Source of the DNA: Ryuthela nishihirai
Taxonomy: Eukaryota > Arthropoda > Arachnida > Araneae > Heptathelidae
Assembly (NCBI GenBank): GCA_038380435.1
Contig: JAWZYU010000057.1
Span: 186,001-250,000 of the forward strand
DNA length: 64,000 nt
Direction of reading: 5' to 3'
Shown one piece after another: positions 43,345-53,768 of this stretch (the first letter of the stretch is position 1; each line of letters starts with the position of its first letter). Under the pieces are notes generated by a model, which saw nothing but the letters and a program-made list of their open reading frames with translations, made no database searches and had not been told where the DNA came from. Position numbers and translations under genes: made by a program.

Positions 43345-43726
43345 TTGGGTTGGATTGTTTTACCACTGAACGGCACTTTTTTGCACACCATGGGCTAAAT
43401 GGCCAGGTCACATGGACCCCGAAGGCTCAGAGAAGGTTGGGGGAGGGGACCCACTGGAACAGCTGTTGGGAGACAGATGGTCAAGACCATCCAGCGTGTT
43501 CTTTAACGTGCACAGGGTATGGCTCTCCCGCACACGGGGTCAAGGCTTAACGTCCCATCCGACGGACGGCGGCCTTTCCAAGCCCATCGGTGTCCTCTAC
43601 TGATCGTGGGCAGGGCGGGGAATTTTGCAGAGATAAATCTCTACGCTGACCCAGCTGGGACTCGAACCTGGGATCTACAGATTACGAGCCTGTCGCGCTA
43701 CCGACTGAGCCACCCCCGCCCCTCTC
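43345..43726 (-). mobile_element. SINE-A, single module, antisense, with 9-bp TSD
   Basis: Bounded by CAGATGCAG at 43336-43344 and 43727-43735. A small deletion (GTAGCCTCCCG) is found in its module compared with others. It splits a LINE coding end. Confidence 0.9.
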
Positions 43727-43830
43727 CAGATGCAGACGTCGGGCAATATATCCACCGGTGCCCGATCACGGAAGAGTTCGCTAACGAACTCAGAAGCTAC
43801 CAAGAGATCAGTGAATAGCAAGCAGGGCGT
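43727..43830 (+). pseudogene. LINE 3' coding end, right of SINE-A
   Basis: It reads DADVGQYIHRCPITEEFANELRS, completing a cysteine/histidine segment begun at 43320. Stops follow at about 43818. Confidence 0.65.
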
Positions 43831-43869
43831 TCACAGTGTCCATCAGGAGTGCCCGAGTCAGGCCACATC

Positions 43870-43995
43870 TGAGCGACATGGGTTGGCTCGTATGGTTGGC
43901 CCGACATGGGTTGGCTCGTCGACCCATGTCGACGTTGTCCATGTTGGCCTGACGTGGTTGGCCCGACATGGGTTGGCTCGTATGAGCGACATTGT
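43870..43995. repeat. Short direct and inverted repeats around CGACATGGGTTGGCTCGT
   Basis: Direct copies begin at 43874, 43902 and 43964, and an inverted core GACCCATGTCG lies at 43921-43931. This makes a local palindromic cluster of about 120 bp. No function is evident. Confidence 0.7.
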
Positions 43996-44130
43996 TCATT
44001 CGTATGCCGAATCCGGGACTCACTTCTTTGAGACCGAAGCTGATTTCGCTCTTCTACTACTTTTCCTACTCTTATCACCCCCTTTAACAGCACCCATACT
44101 TAAGGTTCCTACTGGTCTCCCCTGAGAGAA

Positions 44131-44507
44131 GGGGTGGGGGTGGCTCAGTCAGTAGCGCGCCAGGCTCGTAATCTGTAGTTCCCAGGTTCGAGTCCCAGCT
44201 GGGTCAGCGTTGAGATTTATCTCCGCAAAATTCCCCGCCCTACCCACGGTTAGTAGGGGACACCGATGGGCTTGGAAAGGCTGCCGTTCGTCGGATGGGA
44301 CGTAAATATGTGGCCCCGTGTGCGGGAGAGCCATACCCTATGCACGTTAAAGAACACGCTGGATGGCCTTGACTGGAGGCTACCATCTGTCTCCTAACAG
44401 CTGTTCCAGTGGGGCCCTTCCCCAACCTTCTATGGGCCCTCAGGGTCCTTCTGATCTGACCATTTAGCCCATGGTGTGCAAAAAAGTGCTGCTCAGAGGT
44501 AAAACAT
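44131..44507 (+). mobile_element. SINE-A, single module, tail truncated
   Basis: A full head (GGTGGCTCAGTCAGTAGCGCG), body and one module. It stops at GAGGTAAAACA without the CCCAACC tail and abuts an RTE fragment. Confidence 0.88.
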
Positions 44508-44575
44508 TAGTTAACATAATGAAAGCTCTCCATAATAACACTGAGTCGTATGTGAGAGTTGGTAAGTCTTTTAAA
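44508..44575 (+). pseudogene. Short RTE reverse transcriptase fragment
   Basis: About 65 bp match 27849-27912 (TTAGTTAACATAATGAAAGC and GAGAGTTGGTAAG), encoding part of the region following the first catalytic motif. Confidence 0.75.
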
Positions 44576-44699
44576 CATTTTAGAAGTCATTGGCGGTCAG
44601 GGAGATGTCATAAACATTTTAGAGGTCCATTCAGTCATGGCGATGGCTGAGTCTTATAATGGCAACGGTCTTATAAATGGAAATAGTGAGGGTTAGGTT

Positions 44700-45404
44700 G
44701 TCTACGGAAAGCCCAACATTAGAGAACTGGAGAACGCTGGATGGCCTTGACGGGAGGCTACCATCTGTCTCCTAACAGCTGTTCCAATGGGTCCTCTCCC
44801 CCAACCTTCTCTGAGCCTTCGGGGTCCTTGTGATCTGGTCATTTAGCACATGGTGTGCAAAAAAGTGCTGCTCAGATGTAAAACAACCCAACGTTAAAGA
44901 ACACACTGGATGGCCTTGACGAGAGGCTACCATCTGTCTCCCAACAGCTGTTCCAGTGGGTCCCCTCCCCGTACCTTCTCTGAATCTTTGGGGTCCTTGT
45001 GACCTGGCCATTTAGCCCATGGTGTACAATAAAGTGCGGCTAAGGGGTAAAACAACCCAACGTTAAAGGACACACTAGCTGGCTTTGACGAGAGGCTACC
45101 ATCTGTCTCCCAACAGCTGCTCCAGTCGGTCCTCTCCCCCAACATTCTCTGAGCCTTCGGGGTCCTTATGACCTGGCTATTTAGCCCATGGTCTGAAAAA
45201 AAGTGCTTCTCAGAGGTAAAACAACCCAATATTAAAGAACACCCTGGATGGCCTTCACGGGAGGCTACCATCTGTCTCCCAACAGCTGTTCCAGTGGGTC
45301 CCCTCCCCCAACCTTCTCTGAGCCTTCGGGGTCCTTATCACCTGGCTATTTAGCCCATGGTGTGCAAAAAAGTCTCTCTCAGAGGTAAAACAACTCAACC
45401 CAAC
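44700..45404 (+). repeat. SINE-A module array, four copies, headless
   Basis: Module blocks at about 44735, 44908, 45075 and 45245. Ends CAACTCAACCCAACCCC. Preceded by unrelated sequence and not by a head. Confidence 0.88.
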
Positions 45405-45555
45405 CCCTGAGACAAATCTTTATCTTCTACTTCCAGGCTTCTCATGCCACTCAGGTAGTGTCAGAAAATGGAATACGAATTTTTAAACTCCATGAAAAAT
45501 TTAAAATTTTCTATTTTAATATATTTTTTTCTATTTTAATAATCCCCATTGAAAA

Positions 45556-46519
45556 CAGAGTTCAGAAAAAATATATGGCAACGATTATTTTAGAAATTAG
45601 TGATCTGACAACCTTCGTGTCACCTGACACGAAAGTTGCCAGATCATTATTTTCTAAAAAAATCGTAGCCAGATATTTTTTCTGAATCCTGTAATCAACC
45701 ATAGTGTTCGAATATTTTTTTAATATATATAATGCGCATGAATATATAATGCAATGAATATGGAGCACGTGCACTTACCGTTCACAGCAAACTGGAGCGG
45801 TTGCGGTTAATATTCACAGCACATTGGATCGTATGAGCCTACAAAGACCTAGATCGTGTGGGCTCACTCACGGAAATATTGAGAGTGTGCAGTTACCGTT
45901 CACAGCAAACTGGAGCGTTGTGCAGTAACTGCACACGCTCCAGTTACCGTTCACAGCAAAGTGGAGCATGTGCAGTAACTGCACACGCTCCAGTTTGCTG
46001 TGAACGGTAACTGCACATGCTCAATATTTCCGTGAGTGAGCTAACTGCACACGCTCCAGTTTGCTGTGAACGGTAACTCTACACGCTCAATATTTCCGTG
46101 AGTGAGCTAACTGAACACGCTCCAGTTTGCTGTGAACGTTAACTGTACACGCTCAATATTTACGTGAGTGAGCCCAAACGATCTAGGTCTATGTGTGCTC
46201 ACACGATCCAATGTGCTGTGAATATTAACCGAACCGTTCCAGTTTGCTGTGAACGGTAACTGCACACGCTCCATATTCATTGCATTATACATTCATACGC
46301 ATTATATATATTAAAAAGTATCGGAACCCTATGATTGATTACAGAGTTCAGAAAAAATATATGGCAACGATTATTTTAGAAACTAGTGATTTGGCAACCT
46401 TCGTGTCACGTGACACGAAGGTTGCCAGATCACTAATTTCTAAAAAAATCGTTACCAGATATTTTTTCTGAATTCCATAATCAACCATAGTGTTCGGATA
46501 CTTTTTTGAGCGACTGTAG
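45556..46519. mobile_element. Composite palindromic MITE cluster
   Basis: Flanks are inverted copies of the MITE arm (GGTTGCCAGATCAC and related blocks) at 45556-45720 and 46330-46519. Between them (45770-46280) are at least six alternating inverted copies of GTGAACGGTAACTGCACACG with GAGCGTGTGCAG, interspersed with AATATTTCCGTGAGTGAGC. The right end is the canonical GAGCGACTGTA terminus. No coding sequence; the DNA could form large cruciforms. Confidence 0.8.
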
Positions 46520-46539
46520 GTGGTCATATTATTTTGATA

Positions 46540-46748
46540 TTAGATCGTGTGGGCTCACTCACGGAAATATTGAGCGTGTGCAGTTACCGTTTACAGTAAA
46601 AACACGCTCCAGATATTTTTCCTGAATTCTGTAGTCACGTGACAAGAGAGTTGCCAGATCACTAATTTCTAAAAAAATCGTTGCCAGATATTTCTTCCGA
46701 ATTCTGTAGTCAACCATAGTGTTCGGATACTTTTCTGAGCGACTGTAC
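46540..46748. mobile_element. Tc1/mariner-type MITE, right-part copy
   Basis: It begins with TAGATCGTGTGGGCTCACTC and ends GTTCGGATACTTTTCTGAGC and GACTGTA. Same modules as the preceding cluster, with an internal deletion. Confidence 0.75.
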
Positions 46749-46874
46749 TCAGGATTGCAGGAAATATATGTTTTGTGAATATTGACTTGCGAGTTAAACA
46801 CTAACTCTTGTGGAACTTGACTATATATTAGCTATGTATTTAAATATTGTGCAAATAAATTATTGAGAGGTCCT

Positions 46875-47500
46875 ACATAGTGGTCCTACATAGTCCTACA
46901 TAGGGTATTTGATCCCATTAAAAACCCAGATGGGGAATTCCTTCATAAGACATTATGGTTATTGGTCTATGTTACCTCCACATCCTTGAAGACATTTCTT
47001 TGTGGGAATTTAAGCTCCTTTTCTGCAGTATACCCTTGGATATAATATTCAAAATAAAAAGATAATAAAGATCCCCTCAAGCATCTGCTTACCACAGAGA
47101 TCTGACAGGAGCCTTCAGTTTACCAGATAGTAGAAGGTCTGTCACAATGCTTTTGAAAAATGAAAAAGTATTTAATTTTTAAATTTTGAATAAATAAATT
47201 GAAAAAACTTAGTTATGATTATTTAGAAGTATGGAAATATGTTACCCTTATTAATAGTGTTGCAATTTCAAGTTTACTAGTTTTATAAAAATTAATATCT
47301 CTCGAGAATTTTTTTAGAATTAGTATAATGTGCCTGTTCCTATCGTAAAGATTACCCTATTTGTTTCCATAGTTTTACAATGCTGCAATCCAAGATGGCC
47401 AGCCGTTATGAGCTTGGGATCTATATTTTATTTTTAAATTGTACTCGACCATACTTCTGATATACGATCGACTTTTCCCTGCCCAGGAAAAGAATTTTGG
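46875..47500 (+). repeat. Copy 2 of the 550-600 bp dispersed repeat
   Basis: Partner of 35440-36060, including the degraded SINE-B segment and the AATCCAAGATGGCCAGC block. The G/C-rich run present in copy 1 is replaced by AT-rich sequence here. Confidence 0.72.
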
Positions 47501-47699
47501 CCCCACCCATACCAAGAATAAGCAATCAAAAAAATTAATGCTGTGCACTATCCAGAACTGTATTGATTTTGAACTGAAATTTAAAAATTATAAATTTCTT
47601 TCTAGTATTACTATTATATATTCAATTACATATGAGATATTATTAAAATATAAGAGATGGATTAGCTGTTCACCCATGCTGTCAGCAACCTCACCCATG

Positions 47700-50620
47700 G
47701 GGGCGGGGGTGGCTCAGTCGGTAGTGCGCCAAGGCTCGTAATCTGTAGTTTGAAGGTTCGTTGGGTCAGCGTTCAGATTTATCTCCGCAAAATTCCCCGC
47801 CCTGCCCACGGTCAGTAGGGGACACCGATGGGCTTGCTAAAGGCCGCCGTCCGTCGGCTGGGACGTTAAGCCGTGGCCCCGTGTGCGGGAGAGACATACA
47901 CTGTGCACATTAAAGAACATGCTGGATGGCCTTGACGGGAGGCTACCATCTGTATCCCAACAGCTGTTCCATTGGGTCCCCTCCCCCAACGTTCTCTGAG
48001 CCTTCGGTGTCCATGTGACCTGGCCATTTAGCCCATTGTATGCAAAAAAATTGCCTCTCAGAGGTTAAACAACCCAACGTTAAAGAACACGCTGGATGGC
48101 CTTGAGGAGAGGCTACCATCTGTCTCCCAACAGCTGTTCCAGTGGGTCCCCTGCCCCAACGTTCTCTGAGACTTCGGAGTCCATGTGACCTGGCCAATTA
48201 GAACATGGTGTGCAAAAAAGTGCTGCTCGGAGGTAAAACACCCCAACGTTAAAGAACACGCTGGATGGCCTTGACGGGATGCCACCATCTGTCTCCCAAC
48301 AGCTGTTCCAGTGGGTTCCCTCTCCCAACTTTCTCTGAGCTTTCGGGGTCCATGTGACCTGGCCATTTAGTCCATGGTGTGCAAAAAAGTGCCGCTCAGA
48401 GGTAAAAACAACCCAACGTTAAAGAACACGCTGGATGGCCTTGACTGGAGGCTACCATCTGTCTCCCAACATCTGTTCCAGTGGGTCCCCTCCCCCAAAC
48501 TTCTCTGAACCTTCGGGGTCCATGTGACCTGGCCATTTTGTCCACGGTGTGCAAAAAAGTGCCGCTCAGAGGTAAAACAACCCAACGTTAAAGAACACGC
48601 TGGATGGCCTTGACAGGAGGCCACCATCTGTCTCCCAACAACTGTTCCAGTGGGTCCCCTCCCCCAACCTTCTCTGAGCCTTCGGGGTCCATGTGACCTG
48701 GCCATTAGTCAATGGTGTGCAAAAAAGTGCCGCTCAGAGGTAAAACAACCCAACGTTAAAGAACACGCTGGATGGCATTGACGGGAGGCTACCATCTGTC
48801 TCCCAACATCTGTTCCATTGGGTCCCCTCCCCCAACCTTTTCTGAGCCTTCGGGGTCCATGTGACCTGGCCATTTAGTCCATGGTGTGCAAAAAAGTGCC
48901 GCTCAGAGGTAAAACAACCCAACGTTAAAGAACACGCTGGATGGCCTTGACGGGATGCTACGATCTGTCTCCCAACAGCTGTTCCAGTGGGTTCCCTCTC
49001 CCAACTTTCTCTGAGCTTTCGGGGTCCATGTGACCTGGCCATTTAGTCCATGGTGTGCAAAAAAGTGGCGCTCAGAGGTAAAAACAACCCAACGTTAAAG
49101 AACACGCTGGATGGCCTTGACTGGAGGCTACCATCTGTCTCCCAACATCTGTTCCAGTGGGTCCCCTCCCCCAAACTTCTCTGAACCTTCGGGGTCCATG
49201 TGACCTGGCCATTTTGTCCACGGTGTGCAAAAAAGTGCCGCTCAGAGGTAAAACAACCCAACGTTAAAGAACACGCTGGATGGCCTTGAAGGGAGGCTAC
49301 CATCTGTCTCCCAACATCTGTTCCATTGGGTCCCCTCCCCCAACCTTCTCTGAGCCTTCGGGGTCCATGTGACCTTACCATTTAGTCCATGGTGTGCAAA
49401 AAAGTGCCGCTCAGAGGTAAAAACAACCCAACGTTAAAGAACACGCTGGATGGCCTTGACGGGAGGCTACCGTCTGTCTCCCAACAGCTCTTCCAGTGGG
49501 TCCCCTCCCTCAACCTTCTCTGAGCCTTCGGGGTCCATGTGACCTGGCCATTTAGTCCATGGTGTGCAAAAAAGTGCCGCTCAGAGGTAAAACAACCCAA
49601 TGTTAAAGAACACGCTGGATGGCCTTGACGGTAGGCTACCATCTGTCTCCCAACAGCTGTTCCAGTGGGTCCCCTCCCCCAACCTTCTCTGAGCCTTCGG
49701 GGTCCATGTGACCTGGCCATTTAGTCCATGGTGTGCAAAAAAGTGCCGCTCAGAGGTAAAAACAACCCAACGTTAAAGAACACGCTGGATGGCCTTGACG
49801 GGAGGCTACCATCTGTCACCCAACATCTGTTCCAGTGGGTCCCCTCCCCCAACCTTCTCTGAGCCTTCGGGGTCCATGTGACCTGGCCATTTAGTCAATG
49901 GTGTGCAAAAAAGTGCCGCTCGGAGGTAAAACAACCCAACGTTAAAGAACACGCTGAATGGCCTTGACGGAGGCTACCATCTGTCTCCCAACATCTGTTC
50001 CATTGGGTCCCCTCCCCCAACCTACTCTGAGCCTTCGGGGTCCAGGTGACCTGGCCATTTAGTCCATGGTGTGCAAAAAAGTGCCGCTCAGAGGTAAAAC
50101 AACCCAACGTTAAAGAACACGCTGGATGGCTTTGACGGGAGGCTACCATTTGTCTCCCAACAGCTGTTCCAGTGGGTCCCCTCCCCCAACGTTCTCTGAG
50201 CCTTCGGGGTCCATGTGACCTGGCCATTTAGTCCATAGTGTGCAAAAAAGTGCCGCTCAGAGGTAAAAACAACCCAACGTTAAAGAGCACGCTGGATGGC
50301 CTTGACGGGAGGCTATCATCTGTCTCCCAACAGCTGTTCCAGTGGGTCCCCTCACACAACCTTCTGTGAGCCTTCGGGGTCCATGTGACCTGGCCATTTA
50401 GTCCATGGTGTGCAAAAAAGTGCCGCTCAGAGGTAAAAACAACAAAACGTTAAAGAACACGCTGGATGGCCTTGACGGGAGGCTACCATCTGTCTCTCAA
50501 CATCTGTTCCAGTGGGTCTCCTCCCCCAATTTTCTCTGAGCCTTCGGGATCCATGTGACCTGGCCATTTAGTACATGGTGTGCAAAAAAAGTGCCACTCA
50601 GAGGTAAAACAACCCAACCC
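47700..50620 (+). mobile_element. SINE-A expanded to 16 tandem 3' modules, bounded by a 13-bp TSD
   Basis: One head (47701-47765, with a small deletion at box B), one body (47766-47905), then sixteen modules whose CTGGATGGCC blocks fall at about 47921, 48091, 48261, 48430, 48600, 48768, 48938, 49108, 49278, 49447, 49616, 49785, 49952, 50122, 50291 and 50461. A single terminal AACAACCCAACCC tail closes it. Perfect direct repeats AACCTCACCCATG at 47687-47699 and 50621-50633 flank the whole. The modules are far more alike than at other loci. Confidence 0.93.
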
Positions 50621-50633
50621 AACCTCACCCATG

Positions 50634-50882
50634 CTGACAACACAGTCTCCAGCGACCGTGATGAGCACCCGGACTGCTTGTCTGTCTTCACAGCTGGATC
50701 AAAGGGCGCAACAGCAGTGGTATCGCCCATGGTCTCATTTAATACAATCATTGTGCATCGAATCCCACAAGAGTGTTCCATCTTCAAGGCAGAGATGCAA
50801 GCGGTATCAATCTCACCTTGGACCACATGACGAATAAGCACCATCGTCCATTTGTCCTTTACACCGATTCACTCTCATTGTT
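50634..50882 (+). pseudogene. LINE RNase H fragment (copy 1) after SINE-A
   Basis: It reads HPDCLSVFTAGSKG, then HRIPQECSIFKAEMQAV, then in a shifted frame a segment ending FTPIHS. This resembles the RNase H domain of Jockey/R1-type LINEs (DGSK, E in FKAE, YTDS). Here the first catalytic aspartate codon GAT has become GCT, unlike the copies at 58.5 and 63.9 kb. The same 1-base shift before the last motif is present here and at 58.5 kb. Confidence 0.78.
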
Positions 50883-50988
50883 TAAATAGAATATATTAAA
50901 CTTCAATACACTAAACATTCTTATGCAAAGTGTGGAATTAAGGTTTCTCAAAGATGTAAGCTAATAGAAAACAAATGATCTTTACAGG

Positions 50989-51357
50989 GGCGGGGGTGGC
51001 TCAGTCGGTAGCGCGCCAGGCTCGTAATCTGTAGTTCCCAGGTTCGAGTCCCAGCTGGGTCAGCGTTGAGATTTACCTCCGCAAAATTCCCCGTCCTGCC
51101 CACGGTCAGTAGGGGACACCGATGGGCTTAGAAAGGCCGCCGTCCGTCGGATGGGACGTTAAGCTCTGGTCCCGTACGCGGGAGAGCCATACCCTGTGCA
51201 CGTTAAAGAACATGCTAGATGACCTTGACGGGAGGCTACCATCTGTCTCCCAACAGCTGTTCCAGTGGGTCCCCTCCTCCAACCTTCGGGGTCCATGTGA
51301 CCTGGCCATTTAGCCCATGGTTTGCAAAAAAGTGCCGCTCAGAGGTAAACCAACCCA
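50989..51357 (+). mobile_element. SINE-A, single module
   Basis: A well-preserved head and body. The module lacks about 12 bp (CTCTGAGCC region, near 51282). Tail AACCCAACCC. A clear TSD is not visible. Confidence 0.9.
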
Positions 51358-51898
51358 ACCCAAATCCTTACCTTATATCATAACACTTAATGAAAGTCTG
51401 TTTAGTCTATTTAATAGGTTTCATATGCATTATGGAAAATCCATTATTTAAGCAGTTGTGACTGATACCTCAGTCACTCTCATCATCTTTATATGTTTAT
51501 CACTCTTTTATCCTTTCATTTTTCTAAGAATTTGTTTTCTACGGCAGCTGCATGGTGTCTTACATAGATCTAAGGACCTGACCTCCATATATCCGGGAAA
51601 ACATGGAGCAGGTTGAAAACAAATAGTTATGTCGGCAGCGGTCAAAGATTTTCCAAACTACGATACTGTTTCCCAGGATATTTGAAGGACGAAGTCTTGT
51701 CTTCAGTTTACTAAAAAATAAACATTTTAATGAACGAAAAAATCTGAATTCTTTTGAAAAGAGACAGATCCTCATGACATGGTGTTTACTGCTTTTCTGA
51801 CCCACTATTTTGTGGCGTTAGGTGAGAACTACACAAAACACTTGTATTTTATTAAGCCCCTCCGCCAGCCCAATAAAGTCATATACTTATGGTATAAG
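51358..51898. other. Unrecognised AT-rich sequence
   Basis: No motif recognised on either strand in the short open frames of 67-81 codons. Confidence 0.4.
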
Positions 51899-51899
51899 T

Positions 51900-51982
51900 C
51901 AGTTCTGCTGAGGTCCTGCCATCCTCACAGACTTCTGTGGCAAGCAGCTGCTAGAGGGGGTATTTATTTTTTTATTTTATAA
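51900..51982 (+). mobile_element. 5'-truncated SINE-B with internal deletion
   Basis: It starts at TTCTGCTGAGGTCCTGCC and lacks the CTGACAGGCTCCTGTCAG block, then has GTGGCAAGCAGCTGCTAGAGG and an AT tail. Confidence 0.8.
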
Positions 51983-52737
51983 GTCAGTGATGGGGAAATT
52001 ATGGCTTATGATCCAAATTCTTGGAGATGATTTATCTGGCCTGCCCACATTTTGAGATGAATAGTTTCTGAACTGAAGTATTTTAGTTTTGAGAATATTT
52101 ACGAACACCTAACCGTGCCATGATTGCTATTGGTTGTGAGTTGTCAACTGCTGTGTTCAAACCTGATATTTATATATTGGCAGTTCTTACCATGACCAAG
52201 AGATGGCAGTACCTAACTTGCAACTCAGCATCAGAGTTTACTCGAATTGAAATAAAAAATATTGAAAATATTTCCTCATCAATGCATTAGGCTCTTCCTT
52301 AGCCGTGCCAACCTGATATATTAGTCAATATTCTAGTGTTACATTTCATTTATTCAAGTGCAAAATTGAAGTCCTCTGCAACTTTTAGAAAAGTGAAAAC
52401 ACTTCTAGAAAGAAACGATAGTTGAAGAGCAGTTAGAAAATCTCTCTCTTACCAAGGGTGGATCCAGAAAATGTATTAAGTGGGGACGATATATAAGGTA
52501 GGACTTCTTTTCAAATTGAGAGGTTCCCTGGCGAAAAAATGGATTTCGCAACTTTTCTAGGTGTTTTGGGCGAAAAACAGCCTATTCTTTTTGTAAAATT
52601 TTCTTTTGGGCACAAAAGCAATTTAATAAAATAAGATCCCTCGATTTACGCGGAAGATAGGTTCCTTACACTGTAGATAAGTTCTGGGATATCACCATAT
52701 AAATAGAAACCATATAAAACCTATGGAAAAAGCTGGT

Positions 52738-53224
52738 AACTTCGTGTCACGTGACACAGATCACTAATTTCTAAAAAAAATGTTGCCAGATATTTTTTCT
52801 GAATTCTGTAATCACGTGACACGAATGTTGCCAGACCACTAATTTCTAAAAAAAATCGTTGCCAGATATTTTTCTGAATTCTGTAATCGACCATAGTGTT
52901 CGGATACTTTTTTGAGCGACTGTAGGTGGTCATATTATTTTGATACTAGATCGTGTGGGCTCACTCACGGAAATATTGAGCGCGTGCAGTTACCGTTCAC
53001 AGCAAACTGGAGCGTGTGCAGTAACTGCACACGCTCCAGTTTGTTCTGAACGGTAACTGGAGCGTGTACAGTTGCTGTACACGCTCCAGATATTTTTCCT
53101 GAATTCTGTAATCACGTGACACGAAAGTTGCCAGATCACTATTTCTAAAAAAAATCGTTGCCAGATATTTTTTCGGAATTCTGTAATCAACCGTAGTGTT
53201 CGGATACTTTTTTGAGCGACTGTA
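52738..53224. mobile_element. Two Tc1/mariner-type MITEs side by side
   Basis: The first ends GAGCGACTGTA at 52914-52924; the second runs to 53214-53224 with the same terminus. Both contain the CCAGATCACTAATTTCTAAAAA block, and the second contains an inverted pair of GAGCGTGTGCAGT-type arms (53010-53090). Confidence 0.8.
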
Positions 53225-53447
53225 CATTGAAATTTTATTTATACATATTTATCTCCAATATCTCTCTGATTATCAATCTGACATATCATTTTTTATCAAC
53301 AGAAATTATTGAGTCATTTTATTCACTTATATCATTTCTGCCAGATACATTATTAAAGACGCAAGAAGAAGTCAGGAAATTCAGATTTTATGAAAAAGAG
53401 AAAAAGGTTCGATCGCAGTCGACGAAGAATATTCAGCTGCACTGAAT

Positions 53448-53768
53448 GGCAAGGAGGAAGGATTTTCAAACCTATCAAATAAATATAGAGGAAGTTATTT
53501 TAGTCACATTTCATGGTCCAACCAAATCGCTAATGAATCAATGAACAGGATGGCTCATGAAAATAGATATGGACCAGTTCATAATCTTTCCGTAGGATCG
53601 GTAGCCTTTGGAATTTTAAAATTATTTCCAAGTGACAATATGAGTGAATTGATTTTGAAAAATACGAACCAAGGTGTTGGCCATCTAAAGCAGGCTCACT
53701 CAATCAGCGACACAAAAAATGTACTGAATCTGGCTCATTCCTTTCAATTATTCGATAAACATATTTAG
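53448..53768 (+). CDS. Unrecognised open frame, possible exon
   Basis: Open on the plus strand from an in-frame stop at about 53391; the recognisably ordinary protein part begins near NGKEEGFSNLSNKY (53445) and ends FQLFDKHI before TAG (53766-53768). The first Met is at 53541. Composition is normal and not repeat-like, unlike most frames here. Just upstream another frame reads FYEKEKKVRSQSTKN, so a frameshift or intron could join them. No family is recognised. It is the best candidate for non-transposon coding sequence, but weak. Confidence 0.35.
   Translation, partial: GKEEGFSNLSNKYRGSYFSHISWSNQIANESMNRMAHENRYGPVHNLSVGSVAFGILKLFPSDNMSELILKNTNQGVGHLKQAHSISDTKNVLNLAHSFQLFDKHI

Noticed and set aside
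47943..50227. Series of similar open frames of about 100-112 codons on the minus strand of the SINE-A array, resembling a gene family
   Set aside because: They repeat with the module of about 169 bp, start and stop at module landmarks, and occur at every SINE-A locus in either orientation. The module length is not a multiple of three, so frames shift each unit. They are by-products of the repeat.
47900..50620. Array looked at as a possible CRISPR
   Set aside because: Units are about 169 bp with no short repeat/unique spacer structure, the context is eukaryotic, and no cas genes are present.
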